Below are positions 16,361 through 26,157 of a stretch of 64,000 nt of DNA, one piece after another. A program made the translations under genes and the position numbers. The notes beneath the pieces were generated by a model. It had not been told where the DNA came from and did no database searches. It saw nothing but the letters and a program-made list of their open reading frames with translations. How positions within the stretch are numbered: position 1 is the first letter of the stretch; every line of letters starts with the position of its first letter. This DNA comes from Bordetella parapertussis (lineage in GTDB: Bacteria > Pseudomonadota > Gammaproteobacteria > Burkholderiales > Burkholderiaceae_C). The stretch is taken from NCBI GenBank assembly GCA_945870575.1, contig CAMBSK010000010.1, forward strand, positions 1 through 64,000, given 5' to 3'.

Positions 16361-18184
16361 ATGCGTCACCACGCTGCCTCTTCTCCCGCTTTGCCTGTCA
16401 ATGCCCCGCCCCGAGTCACCGCTTCGGACTGGATGACCTTAAGAAAGCTGTTTCCCTACCTGTGGGAATACAAATGGCGGGTCATGGCGGCCTTGTCCTT
16501 CATGATCGGTGCCAAGCTGGCCAACGTCGGCGTGCCTTTGTTGCTTAAGGAATTGATTGACGCCATGACGCCTCAGCCAACCGGTGCTCAGATTGCATTG
16601 GTAGTGCCGTTGGCCTTGCTGGTCGGCTATGGGCTGCTGCGTTTATCGGTGTCGGGCTTTACCGAATTGCGTGAACTGGTGTTTGCGGCGGCCACACAAG
16701 GCGCTGCGCGCAAGATTGCTTTGCAAACCTTTGAGCATTTGCACAATTTGAGTTTGCGTTTTCACTTGGAGCGCCAAACCGGCGGCATGAGTCGCGACAT
16801 TGAGCGCGGTGTCAGAGGCATAGAGTCCTTGATCACGTATTCGCTCTACAGCATAGTGCCGACTTTGATTGAAGTGGTGTTGGTGCTCAGCATACTGGGC
16901 GTGAAGTTTGACAAGTGGTATGCCATCATCACTTTGACAGCTTTGGCGCTGTATATTTATTTCACTGTCACTGTCACCGAATGGCGCACCCAGTTTCGTA
17001 AACAAGTCAATGAATTCGATTCCAGCGCGCACACCCGTGCGATTGACTCGCTACTCAACTACGAAACCGTCAAATACTTTGGCAATGAAGCGTTTGAAGC
17101 TTCGCGTTATGACGAAAACCTGAACAAACTGCGGCGTGCCCGCATCAAAGCCCAAAACTCTTTGAGTGCGCTCAATATCGGGCAGCAACTCATCATCGCG
17201 GTGGCCCTGGTTGCCATGTTGTGGCGCGCCACCGAAGGTGTGGTGGAAGGGCGCATGAGCCTGGGCGATCTGGTGATGATCAATGCCTTCATGATCCAGT
17301 TGTACATACCTTTGAATTTTCTGGGTGTGATTTACCGCGAAATCAAACAAAGCCTGACCGACCTGGAGCGCATGTTCATGCTGCTGGAAAAAAACCGTGA
17401 AGTGGCAGATACGGAGAATGCGCAAATACTGCAACTGAACCGTCCGCCCGAAGTGCGTTTTGAGAACGTACATTTCGCTTACGAAGCAGACCGGCCTATA
17501 TTGCACGGCATCAGCCTGAGCATTCCTGCGGGCAAAACAGTGGCGGTGGTGGGCCCGTCCGGCTCCGGCAAATCCACGCTGGCGCGCTTGCTGTTTCGTT
17601 TTTACGATGTGCAGCAAGGCGCTATTCGGATTGACGGCCATGAAATACGTCAGTTAACCCAGGACAGTGTGCGCAAAGCCATAGGTATCGTGCCGCAGGA
17701 CACGGTGTTATTCAACGACACGGTTTACTACAACATCGCCTATGGCAACACCCGGGCTTCGCGTGAGCAGGTGGAGGACGCCGCCAGATCGGCGCGTATC
17801 CATGACTTCATTGCCTCCACACCGTTGGCTTACGAGACCATGGTCGGCGAGCGCGGCTTGAAGTTGTCCGGCGGCGAAAAACAAAGGGTGGCGATTGCCC
17901 GCACTTTGTTGAAAAACCCGGCCATTCTGATTTTTGATGAAGCGACCTCTGCGCTTGACAGCAGCAACGAGCGCGCCATACAGACCGAATTGCGCGAGGC
18001 GGCGCATAACAAGACCACGCTGGTGATTGCCCACCGTTTATCCACGGTGGTGGACGCGCATGAAATTCTGGTGCTTGATGCCGGCCACATCATTGAACGT
18101 GGCACCCATGCGCAATTGCTAGCAGCCGACGGACGCTATGCACAAATGTGGTCGTTGCAGCAAAGCCAGGAAGAATCAACTTAG
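16361..18184 (+). CDS. Atm1/HMT-type ABC exporter (fused permease and ATPase)
   Basis: A 607-aa half-transporter of the ABCB7/Atm1 family, which exports glutathione-linked or metal-related compounds across the inner membrane. Six transmembrane spans form the permease domain (about residues 30-320). The nucleotide-binding domain follows, with Walker A GPSGSGKST (about residue 398), signature LSGGEKQR (about 503) and Walker B ILIFDEATSALD, then the H-loop IAHRLSTV. The ATG at 16361 is used, though the frame is open 9 bases further. Its stop codon overlaps that of the convergent slt gene. Confidence 0.93.
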   Translation: MRHHAASSPALPVNAPPRVTASDWMTLRKLFPYLWEYKWRVMAALSFMIGAKLANVGVPLLLKELIDAMTPQPTGAQIALVVPLALLVGYGLLRLSVSGFTELRELVFAAATQGAARKIALQTFEHLHNLSLRFHLERQTGGMSRDIERGVRGIESLITYSLYSIVPTLIEVVLVLSILGVKFDKWYAIITLTALALYIYFTVTVTEWRTQFRKQVNEFDSSAHTRAIDSLLNYETVKYFGNEAFEASRYDENLNKLRRARIKAQNSLSALNIGQQLIIAVALVAMLWRATEGVVEGRMSLGDLVMINAFMIQLYIPLNFLGVIYREIKQSLTDLERMFMLLEKNREVADTENAQILQLNRPPEVRFENVHFAYEADRPILHGISLSIPAGKTVAVVGPSGSGKSTLARLLFRFYDVQQGAIRIDGHEIRQLTQDSVRKAIGIVPQDTVLFNDTVYYNIAYGNTRASREQVEDAARSARIHDFIASTPLAYETMVGERGLKLSGGEKQRVAIARTLLKNPAILIFDEATSALDSSNERAIQTELREAAHNKTTLVIAHRLSTVVDAHEILVLDAGHIIERGTHAQLLAADGRYAQMWSLQQSQEEST

Positions 18185-20214
18185 GGCAAGTCAGTGTCTT
18201 CAGCCGGCGCATCTTTGTCACGCGGACCGACTTTACCCAGCCTGGCTTTGAGCGACTGGGGTTCACCGCTGATAAGCGCGGCATATGTGGTGGTATTGCT
18301 CATCACCTTTTTGACGTAATCACGGGTTTCCGTGAACGGAATACATTCGGCCCAAATGGCACCTTCCAGTGACGGGCCGTTGCGCCATTTGCGCGGTCGG
18401 CTCGGGCCGGCGTTATAGGCTGCCGCCGCCATGGGCATAGAGCCTTGAAAACTGTTGAGTACCAGCTTCATATAACCGGTGCCGATGGCGATATTGACAT
18501 CTTTTTGGTTCAATTGCTCAGGTTGGAAATTTTTCAAGCCCAGTTTTTTGGCCGTCCATTTGGCGGTGCGCGGCATGACTTGCATCAATCCGCTGGCACC
18601 TACACTGGAGCGCGCGTCGGTGATGAAACGGCTTTCCTGGCGCATCAAGCCATATACATAAGCTGCATCCAGCTTGATGTCGCGCGTGCGCACCAGCACT
18701 TCATCATGAAAAGGCATGGGGTAGCGGTGGTGGGCATCAAACAGTTGGGTGCGCTCGCTGGTGTTGATGCAGCGATCCCAGATTTCCAGATCGCAGGCCC
18801 ATTGGGCAACCGCAAGTTTTTCGCGGTCAGTCATGCGCCCGCGTTTGCCCTGGGCATCGACCATGCCCGCGGTGTAGTTCCATTCGCGCACGCCGTCCTG
18901 GCGTATGCCTATGTGGATGGCGTGGATCGCGCGTTGTAAACCGGGCAGTGCTTTGACTGCTTCCATTTCAGCCACTGTAGGCGCGGCAGGACGGAGTGGC
19001 AACACAATCTTACGGCCCAGCTCTTCTTCAGCCAGTTGTTCGTAAAACCCCTGGTGACCGGCAATGCTTTGCAAGCCGATCAATGCCTGCGGCACGGCAG
19101 TGGTTGATACCGGTTGGCGTGCGATCAGCGAGCGGGCCCGCCAGTACACCCAAGCCGGGTCTTTTTGGGCAAGCGGACTCATGGCCTCTATGGCTACTTC
19201 GACCATAGACCAATTTGGTTTGCCCGGTGCGCGCAGCGCAGCCCTGACCTTCCACGCCAGTATGTCGTCAGGCAAACCCTTGCCGCCACCGGCCAGCGCA
19301 AAATAGTCGAGCGCGTTGTTGTCGAACTCCATCGCCGCCTGGCGGGCAATGACGGCCCATACCCATTGCAGTTGCTCGGCGTTCAATAACTTGACCGCCT
19401 TGCTGTTGTGCACTTGCTTGATGGCTGCCTCATGGTCGTTGGCTGCGAGCTTGACCAGGGCCAGCGTGACCCACTCGTTCGATTCCTTGCCCAGCGCGCT
19501 GGCGCGTTGCTGCAAAAACCGGGATGGGTTGGCCATCAATTCATCCAGCTTGGCCATGCTTTGTGATGACACCATGCGCAAAGCGTCACGCGCCGGTGGT
19601 TTACGGTTGATTTCAACCATGCTGCGCGCCTTGCGCCAAGCATCGACCGCATGGACTTGTTTGGCTTGCAGCAATTGTTCAAAGGCGTAGGTACAGCCTT
19701 CGTCAGCATTGCGTTGCGACAGCCAAGTGCGACGGATTTGCTCTTCCTGCATCTGCGTGTCGTTGAATTTTTTCTGGCTGCTATGCAGCCAGTTGGCGTA
19801 GCACTCGACTTCCTTGTCGTCATGCATCCGGTAGAGTGCGTATTCACGCTCAAATTGCGACCATTCCTGGCGTTGTGCCAGTACCAGCAACCAGTCGTTG
19901 CGCAGACGGTCTTCCTGGTAACTGCCTGCGTATTTGTTTAAAAATTCTTTGACTTCATTGTCACCGGTGTCGCCCAGTCTGACGCGCAATTCCCAGTAAG
20001 CTGCCCATGGCTCGAGCACATGACCTTTGGCCTGTGGTAACAAGTGAGAGAGTTTTTTTCTGTCGTTCTGGGTGAAAGCGTTGGACATATCGACGATGAC
20101 GGCATCGTTTTTGTCTGACATATGAAGCGGCGCAGACAAGCTGATGGCCGGGACAGACAGCGTCAGCAAGCTCCAGCACACAACAGCAGTGAGGCGGTCT
20201 AATAAATAAGGCAT
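18181..20214 (-). CDS. slt: Soluble lytic murein transglycosylase
   Basis: Periplasmic Slt70-type enzyme (677 aa) cutting glycan strands to 1,6-anhydro-MurNAc products, the substrate source for AnmK encoded at 1.4 kb. A signal peptide (cleavage near SLSA, about residue 28) is followed by a long alpha-helical U-shaped ring domain and the C-terminal SLT domain. The catalytic glutamate is in GLMRQESRF (about residue 525), with GASGLMQVMPRTAKW and AAYNAGPSR. The ATG at 20214 is chosen because it starts the signal peptide; longer forms would overlap the divergent cyclo-ligase gene. Confidence 0.94.
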   Translation of the reverse strand: MPYLLDRLTAVVCWSLLTLSVPAISLSAPLHMSDKNDAVIVDMSNAFTQNDRKKLSHLLPQAKGHVLEPWAAYWELRVRLGDTGDNEVKEFLNKYAGSYQEDRLRNDWLLVLAQRQEWSQFEREYALYRMHDDKEVECYANWLHSSQKKFNDTQMQEEQIRRTWLSQRNADEGCTYAFEQLLQAKQVHAVDAWRKARSMVEINRKPPARDALRMVSSQSMAKLDELMANPSRFLQQRASALGKESNEWVTLALVKLAANDHEAAIKQVHNSKAVKLLNAEQLQWVWAVIARQAAMEFDNNALDYFALAGGGKGLPDDILAWKVRAALRAPGKPNWSMVEVAIEAMSPLAQKDPAWVYWRARSLIARQPVSTTAVPQALIGLQSIAGHQGFYEQLAEEELGRKIVLPLRPAAPTVAEMEAVKALPGLQRAIHAIHIGIRQDGVREWNYTAGMVDAQGKRGRMTDREKLAVAQWACDLEIWDRCINTSERTQLFDAHHRYPMPFHDEVLVRTRDIKLDAAYVYGLMRQESRFITDARSSVGASGLMQVMPRTAKWTAKKLGLKNFQPEQLNQKDVNIAIGTGYMKLVLNSFQGSMPMAAAAYNAGPSRPRKWRNGPSLEGAIWAECIPFTETRDYVKKVMSNTTTYAALISGEPQSLKARLGKVGPRDKDAPAEDTDLP

Positions 20215-20254
20215 GACACAATAAAGGAACCTGACACAAGGTGAGTATTCTCCC

Positions 20255-20836
20255 ATGGACAAAAAAGCACTTCGCCAACAACTGATTCAGGAACGTTTGG
20301 ACATGCCCGATCGGGCATTGCGAGCCAACCTGTTGCAACAAGTCATGCGCATCTGGTTGTTTGACCGCAAGGACACTGTCATCGGTGCCTATTGGCCTAT
20401 CAAGGGCGAATTCGACCCTTTGCCGGCCTTGCACCGTTGGAAGGAAGACGGTGAATTGCTCGATGACCCGGTGTTGCGTCGCATCGGTCTGCCGGTGGTT
20501 AACAAACTCACCAAGACCTTGACCTTTCACGCCTGGTACCCCGGTTGCGACATGGAAGAGGACGCCTACAACATCCCTAAGCCCAAGGACACCGAGGTGG
20601 TGGTGCCTACGCTGTTGTTTGTGCCTTGTGTCGGTTATGGTGCCGGTGGCTACCGGCTGGGTTATGGCGGCGGCTTTTACGATCGCACGCTAGCGCAACT
20701 GCAACCCCAGCCTTTCACCGTCGGACTGGGCTTTACCAACGGCTTTATTGAAGACATGGTGCCCGAGTCACACGATATACCGCTGGACGCTTTATTAAAT
20801 GAAAACGGCGTGGTCTGGCCCACCCATTTTTCTTGA
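20255..20836 (+). CDS. fau: 5-formyltetrahydrofolate cyclo-ligase
   Basis: A 193-aa enzyme converting 5-formyl-THF to 5,10-methenyl-THF with ATP, recycling a folate by-product. The N-terminal DKKALRQQLIQERL, the GAYWPIKGEFDP segment and the C-terminal GYGAGGYRLGYGGGFYDRTLA motif (the folate and ATP site) are intact. It is divergent from slt, with start codons 40 bases apart. The 6S RNA gene often found beside this gene in proteobacteria was not seen. Confidence 0.94.
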   Translation: MDKKALRQQLIQERLDMPDRALRANLLQQVMRIWLFDRKDTVIGAYWPIKGEFDPLPALHRWKEDGELLDDPVLRRIGLPVVNKLTKTLTFHAWYPGCDMEEDAYNIPKPKDTEVVVPTLLFVPCVGYGAGGYRLGYGGGFYDRTLAQLQPQPFTVGLGFTNGFIEDMVPESHDIPLDALLNENGVVWPTHFS

Positions 20837-20887
20837 TGGATGTAACTTGCTTATGATGGACGGATTAAATATTCATCAAGGTCTGCC

Positions 20888-21868
20888 ATGTCCAAAGCCT
20901 TTGCCAGCCAGAGCGATCTGAGCGATAAGAAAATCAGTTTCACCCGTCTGAGCAAGCATTGCTGGGCTTACACCGCTGAAGGCGACCCGAACTCGGGCGT
21001 GATCATCGGCGACAAATACATAATGGTGAGCGACGCCACCGCTACGCCGCTGATGGCGCAGGACTTGATTGCGCGTATCCGCGAGGTCAGCGACAAACCC
21101 ATCAAGTACGTGTTGTTGACCCATTACCACGCAGTGCGCGTACTGGGTGCCAGTGCTTATCTGGCCGAAGGTGCCACCGAAGTCATTGCGAGCAAGGGCA
21201 CTTACGATTTGATTGTCGAACGCGGTGCCGAGGACATGCAAAGCGAAATGGACCGCTTCCCGCGCTTGTTCAGAGGCGCAGACAGCATACCCGGTTTGAC
21301 CTGGCCGACCTTGGTGTTTGGCGACGGCAAGCCTGGCAGAGACGGCAGTATCCGTTTGGATCTCGGCGGCGTCAGTGTTGATATCTGGCACCCGGGCGCA
21401 GGCCATACACGCGGCGACACGATTGCCTGGGTAGAGGCAGAAAAAGTATTGTTCAGCGGTGACCTGGTCGAGTACCAGGCTGGTGTTTACACAGGTGACG
21501 CGCATCTGGCTGAATGGCCGGTCACCCTGGAGGCTTTACGTGGACTGCAAGCCGAGGCCATCGTGCCCGGGCGCGGAGAAGCCATGATCGGCAACGCCAA
21601 TGTCAATAAATCACTGGACTACACCAAGCTGTGGGTGGAAACTTTGTTTGCATGCGGTAAACAGGCGGTGGAGCAACACTTGGATTTGAAAGCCGCCATG
21701 GCTTTGACGCGTCAGCACATGGACCCGGTGTTCGGTCAGGTGTTTATTTATGAACACTGCCTGCCTTTCGATGTCAGCCGAGCGTATGACGAGGCCAAGG
21801 GCATTGTCAATCCGCGCATTTGGACGGCAGAGCGTGACAAGGACATGTGGGCTTCCCTGCAAAACTGA
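20888..21868 (+). CDS. MBL-fold hydrolase with an altered metal motif
   Basis: A 326-aa protein with the metallo-beta-lactamase fold: GVIIGDKYIMVSDATATP, then LLTHYHAVRVLGASAY, GAGHTRGDT and LFSGDLVEYQAG. The classical HxHxDH metal motif reads HYHAVR, so the Asp and last His of the motif are replaced, while the later His (GHT) and Asp (SGD) are kept. It may therefore bind one metal or have changed chemistry. An AAGG ribosome site precedes the ATG. No pathway partner is nearby. Confidence 0.85.
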   Translation: MSKAFASQSDLSDKKISFTRLSKHCWAYTAEGDPNSGVIIGDKYIMVSDATATPLMAQDLIARIREVSDKPIKYVLLTHYHAVRVLGASAYLAEGATEVIASKGTYDLIVERGAEDMQSEMDRFPRLFRGADSIPGLTWPTLVFGDGKPGRDGSIRLDLGGVSVDIWHPGAGHTRGDTIAWVEAEKVLFSGDLVEYQAGVYTGDAHLAEWPVTLEALRGLQAEAIVPGRGEAMIGNANVNKSLDYTKLWVETLFACGKQAVEQHLDLKAAMALTRQHMDPVFGQVFIYEHCLPFDVSRAYDEAKGIVNPRIWTAERDKDMWASLQN

Positions 21869-21871
21869 GGT

Positions 21872-22777
21872 TCAAGATGGTTTGTACCGCATCAATTTGC
21901 GTACATCGTCCTCATAGCCTTTGAGTACTTTGACGGCGCGCGCGCGTTGCTCCGCTGTGGTGGTGTTGTGCAATTGCGCCGAGGCTTCGCAGTTCGTGCG
22001 TTTGCGTTTTTTTAGATATGTGTCGTAGGCTGGATCTGGCGTGTGCAAGACGCTTTGCAGCCAGTCCCGCACCATAGCGCGCGCTTCCTCCGGTGAAGGA
22101 CGGTTTTGCACCATCTGTTCATGCATGGCCAGGTTGTCCTGTTGCACGCGCACGCGTTCAGCGTAGTTGCGTTCACCCTCAAAGCCAGAGTTTTGCGCCA
22201 ATTGCTGCAAGAGTTTTTGTTGTGCCGGACTCAATCTTCCGTAAAAACGCTCGGCATTGAACTGGCCTTTGTCGGTTTGCACCTCGAGTTGTGCTTGCTT
22301 TGACCCGTCGAGCTTCCATTCCTTGCGGTAATCTTTCAAGTCCTCTGTGTATTTTTTTCTCAGGACTTGCAGTTGCTTAGGCGTCAGGCTGAGGCCTAAC
22401 CTGGCTGTCGGTTCTTCAAATTGCGTCAGCAAAGGTTCCAGACTCTCAGCAGCTTCGTCAATCAGCGCACAGACCTGATCGGCGCTGACATCTTTGGGTG
22501 CGAGTTGTTGCGCCTGGCTCAACCATTTGGCGTAAAGCGGCAACTGTTCGCGGCGGTGCCATTCCAGCACTTGTTGCAAATCGGCCAGGGCTTGTTTTTC
22601 TTGCGCTGCGTTCAAGTCCAGGTGAGGATTGAGCCACAAAAACATGAACAGATTCGGCGCGCTGTTGTAGCCGGAAACGACCAGACTGCAACCGGTCAAT
22701 GACAGCAGCAAGGCCGAAGCCGACAGTTTTGCCGCAAGCGATAGCCAGCGCAGGCGCTGATTGATAATCGCTGGCAT
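21872..22777 (-). CDS. DUF6279-type lipoprotein
   Basis: A 301-aa predicted lipoprotein. The N-terminus from the ATG at 22777 is a basic/hydrophobic signal sequence ending in LSLTGC, a lipobox with Cys at about residue 30. The body is rich in charged helices (DLNAAQEKQALADLQQVLEWHRREQLPLY and similar) and resembles the DUF6279 family, whose function is unknown. An alternative ATG at 22795 would overlap the divergent glmU start by 2 bases. Its stop lies 3 bases from that of the convergent MBL-fold gene. Confidence 0.8.
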   Translation of the reverse strand: MPAIINQRLRWLSLAAKLSASALLLSLTGCSLVVSGYNSAPNLFMFLWLNPHLDLNAAQEKQALADLQQVLEWHRREQLPLYAKWLSQAQQLAPKDVSADQVCALIDEAAESLEPLLTQFEEPTARLGLSLTPKQLQVLRKKYTEDLKDYRKEWKLDGSKQAQLEVQTDKGQFNAERFYGRLSPAQQKLLQQLAQNSGFEGERNYAERVRVQQDNLAMHEQMVQNRPSPEEARAMVRDWLQSVLHTPDPAYDTYLKKRKRTNCEASAQLHNTTTAEQRARAVKVLKGYEDDVRKLMRYKPS

Positions 22778-22793
22778 ACAGGGAAGTAAATTC

Positions 22794-24179
22794 ATGTCAA
22801 ACATTGATGTGGTGATCATGGCAGCGGGCAAAGGCACCCGCATGCAAAGCAGTATGCCTAAAGTTCTGCACCGTTTGGGTGGCAGGGCTTTGTTGCAGCA
22901 TGTCATAGACACGGCGAAGCATATTCAGGCGCGGCGCATGGTGGTGATCACCGGTCACGGCGCCGAGCAGGTAGAGTCTGTGTTGGAAGCGCAAAGCGGT
23001 TTGCAGTCCGTGCGCCAAATGCCGCAACTCGGTACCGGACACGCCATGCAGCAAGCTGTTCCGGTGTTACAAGACGATGGTGTGACGCTGGTCTTGTCCG
23101 GCGATGTGCCTTTGATACAGGCAGATACCTTGCTGGCTTTGTTGAAATTGTGTGACCACCGTCACCTGGCTTTGCTGACATTACAAACGCCTGCGCCCGG
23201 CGGTTACGGCCGTATATTGCGCAACCCGCAGCAACAGGTCAGCGGTATTGTTGAAGAAAAAGATGCCAGCGATGAGCAGAAAAAAATAAGCGAGATTTAT
23301 AGCGGCATCATGGCGGTTCCTACCCGCTTGCTGCGCGGCTGGCTGGCGCGACTGGGCAATCGCAATGCACAAGGTGAGTTTTATTTGACCGATGTGGTTG
23401 GCTTCGCCGCGGCTGATGGCTGTGAGGTAAGGGCGCATTGCATAACCCAGGCCTGGCAGGTCGAGGGTGTCAACACGCCCGTGCAATTGGCGGCGCTGGA
23501 GCGCACGTTTCAGTTGCTGCAAGCGCAGAGCTTGATGCGCCAGGGCGTGCGGCTGGCCGACCCGGCGCGGCTTGATGTGCGCGGCGAACTGGTCTGCGGC
23601 GCAGATGTAGACATCGATGTGAACAATGTGTTCGAAGGCCGAGTCAGCCTGGGCGAAGGCGTTCGTATCGGACCCAACTGCGTGATCATCAACGCTGAGA
23701 TCGGCGCCGGTACCCAGGTGCTGGGCTTTACTCATATCAACGGCGAGGACAAAGGCGTGCGCATAGGCAAGGGCGCGCGCATCGGGCCGTTTGCGCGGCT
23801 GCGTCCCGGCGCGGATCTGGGCGATGAAGTCCATATCGGTAATTTTGTGGAAGTGAAAAACAGCAGCCTGGCCAAAGGTGCCAAAGCCAATCACTTGGCT
23901 TATCTGGGGGACCTCAGCATCGGTGAGCGGGTTAACTATGGTGCCGGTGTCATTTCGGCCAATTACGACGGTGTCAATAAGCACCACACCACCATTGAAG
24001 CTGATGTGCACATCGGCAGCAACAGTGTGCTGGTGTCACCGCTGACTGTGGGAGCGGGCGGCACCATAGGCGCGGGCTCGGTGATCACCAAAGACACAGC
24101 ACCGGGTGCGTTGACGGTGGCGCGCGGCAAGCAAGTCAGCATTCCCGGCTGGCAGCGGCCGGTGAAAAAAAACAAATAA
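22794..24179 (+). CDS. glmU: Bifunctional UDP-GlcNAc pyrophosphorylase / GlcN-1-P acetyltransferase
   Basis: GlmU (461 aa) makes UDP-GlcNAc for peptidoglycan and LPS. The N-terminal uridyltransferase domain shows the [18 protein letters not shown] motif, and the C-terminal left-handed beta-helix shows hexapeptide repeats (for example the [22 protein letters not shown] region). The acetyltransferase active site includes NHLAYLGD and NYDG. The ATG at 22794 gives the canonical N-terminus; the frame is open to 22761. glmS follows after 10 bases, so the hexosamine pathway is one operon. Confidence 0.97.
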   Translation: MSNIDVVIMAAGKGTRMQSSMPKVLHRLGGRALLQHVIDTAKHIQARRMVVITGHGAEQVESVLEAQSGLQSVRQMPQLGTGHAMQQAVPVLQDDGVTLVLSGDVPLIQADTLLALLKLCDHRHLALLTLQTPAPGGYGRILRNPQQQVSGIVEEKDASDEQKKISEIYSGIMAVPTRLLRGWLARLGNRNAQGEFYLTDVVGFAAADGCEVRAHCITQAWQVEGVNTPVQLAALERTFQLLQAQSLMRQGVRLADPARLDVRGELVCGADVDIDVNNVFEGRVSLGEGVRIGPNCVIINAEIGAGTQVLGFTHINGEDKGVRIGKGARIGPFARLRPGADLGDEVHIGNFVEVKNSSLAKGAKANHLAYLGDLSIGERVNYGAGVISANYDGVNKHHTTIEADVHIGSNSVLVSPLTVGAGGTIGAGSVITKDTAPGALTVARGKQVSIPGWQRPVKKNK

Positions 24180-24189
24180 AGGGCAGACT

Positions 24190-26079
24190 ATGTGTGGCAT
24201 CGTCGGCGCGGTTTCCAGCCGCAATATGGTTCCTGTGCTGGTCCAAGGATTGCAACGCTTGGAATACCGTGGCTATGACTCTTGCGGCGTGGCGGTCAAT
24301 GCGGATGCGCCGCAATTAGGACAAATCGCCGGTTTGCAGCGTGCCCGCAGCACATCGCGCGTAGCCGAGTTGCTGGCGCAAGTCAATGATGCGGCTGGCG
24401 GATTGCAGGGCAAAACAGGCATTGCCCATACGCGCTGGGCAACACACGGTGCGCCAGCGGTGCACAACGCCCACCCGCACTTCAGCAACGGACCGGGTCA
24501 GTCTGTCAGTGATTCAGTTGCGCGTATCGCGCTGGTGCACAACGGCATCATCGAAAACCATGAAGAACTGCGTGCGCAGTTGCAGGCCAAGGGCTACGTG
24601 TTTGCCAGCCAGACCGACACCGAAGTGATGGTGCATTTGATTGATTCTTTGTACCAGGGCGATGTGTTGCAAGCAGTGACACAGGCTATTGCACAGTTGC
24701 ATGGCGCGTTTGCCATTGCCGTGATTGCCAGAGATGAGCCTCAGCGTGTCATCGGCGCCAGAGCAGGCTCGCCGCTGATTTTGGGTGTGGGTCAAGGCGA
24801 AAATTTTCTGGCCAGCGATGCCATGGCGCTGGCCGGTGTGACCGATCAAATTGTGTATCTTGCTGAAGGCGATGTGGTCGATGTGCAATTGAATGCGCAC
24901 ACGGTCTACGACGCAACACAACACGTGGTGTTGCGTGAAGTGCAAACGGTGAAGGCGCACAGTGGGGCGGCCGAGTTGGGCCCTTACAGACACTACATGC
25001 AAAAGGAAATTTTCGAGCAGCCGCGTGCGATTGCGGATACGCTGGAAGGCATTGAAGGCATAGTGCCTGAGCTGTTTGACCACGCGGATCGTCAGGGTCA
25101 AGCCGCAGAGGTGTTTGCAGCCATTGATTCGGTGTTGATACTGGCTTGCGGCACCAGTTATTACAGCGCTTGTGTGGCCAAGTACTGGCTGGAATCGCTG
25201 GCGCAGATTCCGTGTCAGGTGGAAGTGGCCAGCGAATACCGTTACCGCGACAGCGTGCCCGACCCGCGCACGCTGGTGGTGACCATCAGTCAGTCAGGTG
25301 AAACCGCGGACACGCTGGCCGCATTGCGACACGCGCAAAATCTGGGCATGAACCACACGCTCACCATTTGCAATGTGGCCACCTCGGCCATCGTGCGTGA
25401 ATGCAAACTGGCCTACATCACCCGCGCCGGGGTGGAGATAGGCGTGGCCTCGACCAAGGCGTTCACGACGCAACTTGCAGGCCTTTTTTTGTTGACGCTG
25501 ACGCTGGCGAAAACCAGAGACCGCTTGAACGCAGCCACAGAATTACAACACCTCAAAGCCATGCGGCATTTGCCTCTGGCATTGCAAAGTGTGCTGGCCC
25601 TAGAGCCGCAAGTCATCGCCTGGGCGCAGGATTTTGCGAACAAGGAAAACGCCTTGTTTCTGGGGCGCGGCATGCATTACCCGATTGCCATGGAAGGCGC
25701 CTTAAAGCTCAAAGAGATCAGCTATATACATGCGGAAGCCTATCCGGCGGGTGAGTTGAAACACGGACCGCTGGCGCTGGTCACCAGCGCCATGCCGGTG
25801 GTGACAGTCGCTCCCAACGACGCATTGCTTGAAAAACTCAAAAGCAATTTGCAGGAAGTGCGCGCGCGCGGTGGCGTGTTGTATGTGCTGGCAGACGCCG
25901 ACACGCGTATTCAGTCCGGTGAAGGCTTGCACGTGATACGCATGCCCGAGCATTACGGTGCTTTGTCCCCGTTGTTGCATGTGGTGCCCTTGCAATTGTT
26001 GGCTTACCACACCGCCTGTGCCAGAGGTACGGATGTGGATAAACCCAGAAATCTGGCTAAGAGCGTGACTGTTGAATAG
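24190..26079 (+). CDS. glmS: Glutamine-fructose-6-phosphate aminotransferase (isomerizing)
   Basis: GlmS (629 aa) converts fructose-6-P and glutamine to glucosamine-6-P, the first hexosamine step. The N-terminal nucleophile Cys2 begins MCGIVGAV, and the glutaminase domain covers about residues 1-240 with the RWATHG motif. Two SIS domains follow ([15 protein letters not shown] and SQSGETADT, then [19 protein letters not shown]), and the C-terminus ends NLAKSVTVE. It is second in a glmU-glmS operon. No glmS ribozyme-like leader is possible in the 10-base gap. Confidence 0.97.
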   Translation: MCGIVGAVSSRNMVPVLVQGLQRLEYRGYDSCGVAVNADAPQLGQIAGLQRARSTSRVAELLAQVNDAAGGLQGKTGIAHTRWATHGAPAVHNAHPHFSNGPGQSVSDSVARIALVHNGIIENHEELRAQLQAKGYVFASQTDTEVMVHLIDSLYQGDVLQAVTQAIAQLHGAFAIAVIARDEPQRVIGARAGSPLILGVGQGENFLASDAMALAGVTDQIVYLAEGDVVDVQLNAHTVYDATQHVVLREVQTVKAHSGAAELGPYRHYMQKEIFEQPRAIADTLEGIEGIVPELFDHADRQGQAAEVFAAIDSVLILACGTSYYSACVAKYWLESLAQIPCQVEVASEYRYRDSVPDPRTLVVTISQSGETADTLAALRHAQNLGMNHTLTICNVATSAIVRECKLAYITRAGVEIGVASTKAFTTQLAGLFLLTLTLAKTRDRLNAATELQHLKAMRHLPLALQSVLALEPQVIAWAQDFANKENALFLGRGMHYPIAMEGALKLKEISYIHAEAYPAGELKHGPLALVTSAMPVVTVAPNDALLEKLKSNLQEVRARGGVLYVLADADTRIQSGEGLHVIRMPEHYGALSPLLHVVPLQLLAYHTACARGTDVDKPRNLAKSVTVE

Positions 26080-26108
26080 CAATTAATTACTGGCAATCTA
26101 TAGAGGCA

Positions 26109-26157
26109 CATAAAGTTAAACTTAAATAGTTATTTTCTAATGGGTTTAAGTTTATGT
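26109..26157 (+). repeat. Inverted repeat overlapping the start codon of the cyclophilin lipoprotein gene
   Basis: A perfect 10-bp inverted repeat (TAAACTTAAA at 26117-26126 with TTTAAGTTTA at 26145-26154) ends on the A of the start codon. A further ACATAAA (26109-26115) pairs with TTTATGT (26151-26157) if six bases are bulged. It could fold over the initiation region or be an operator. No Shine-Dalgarno sequence is visible. Confidence 0.5.

Noticed and set aside
23181..24011. A 276-codon open frame antisense to glmU
   Set aside because: Shadow of the hexapeptide-repeat region of glmU, with no recognisable protein features.
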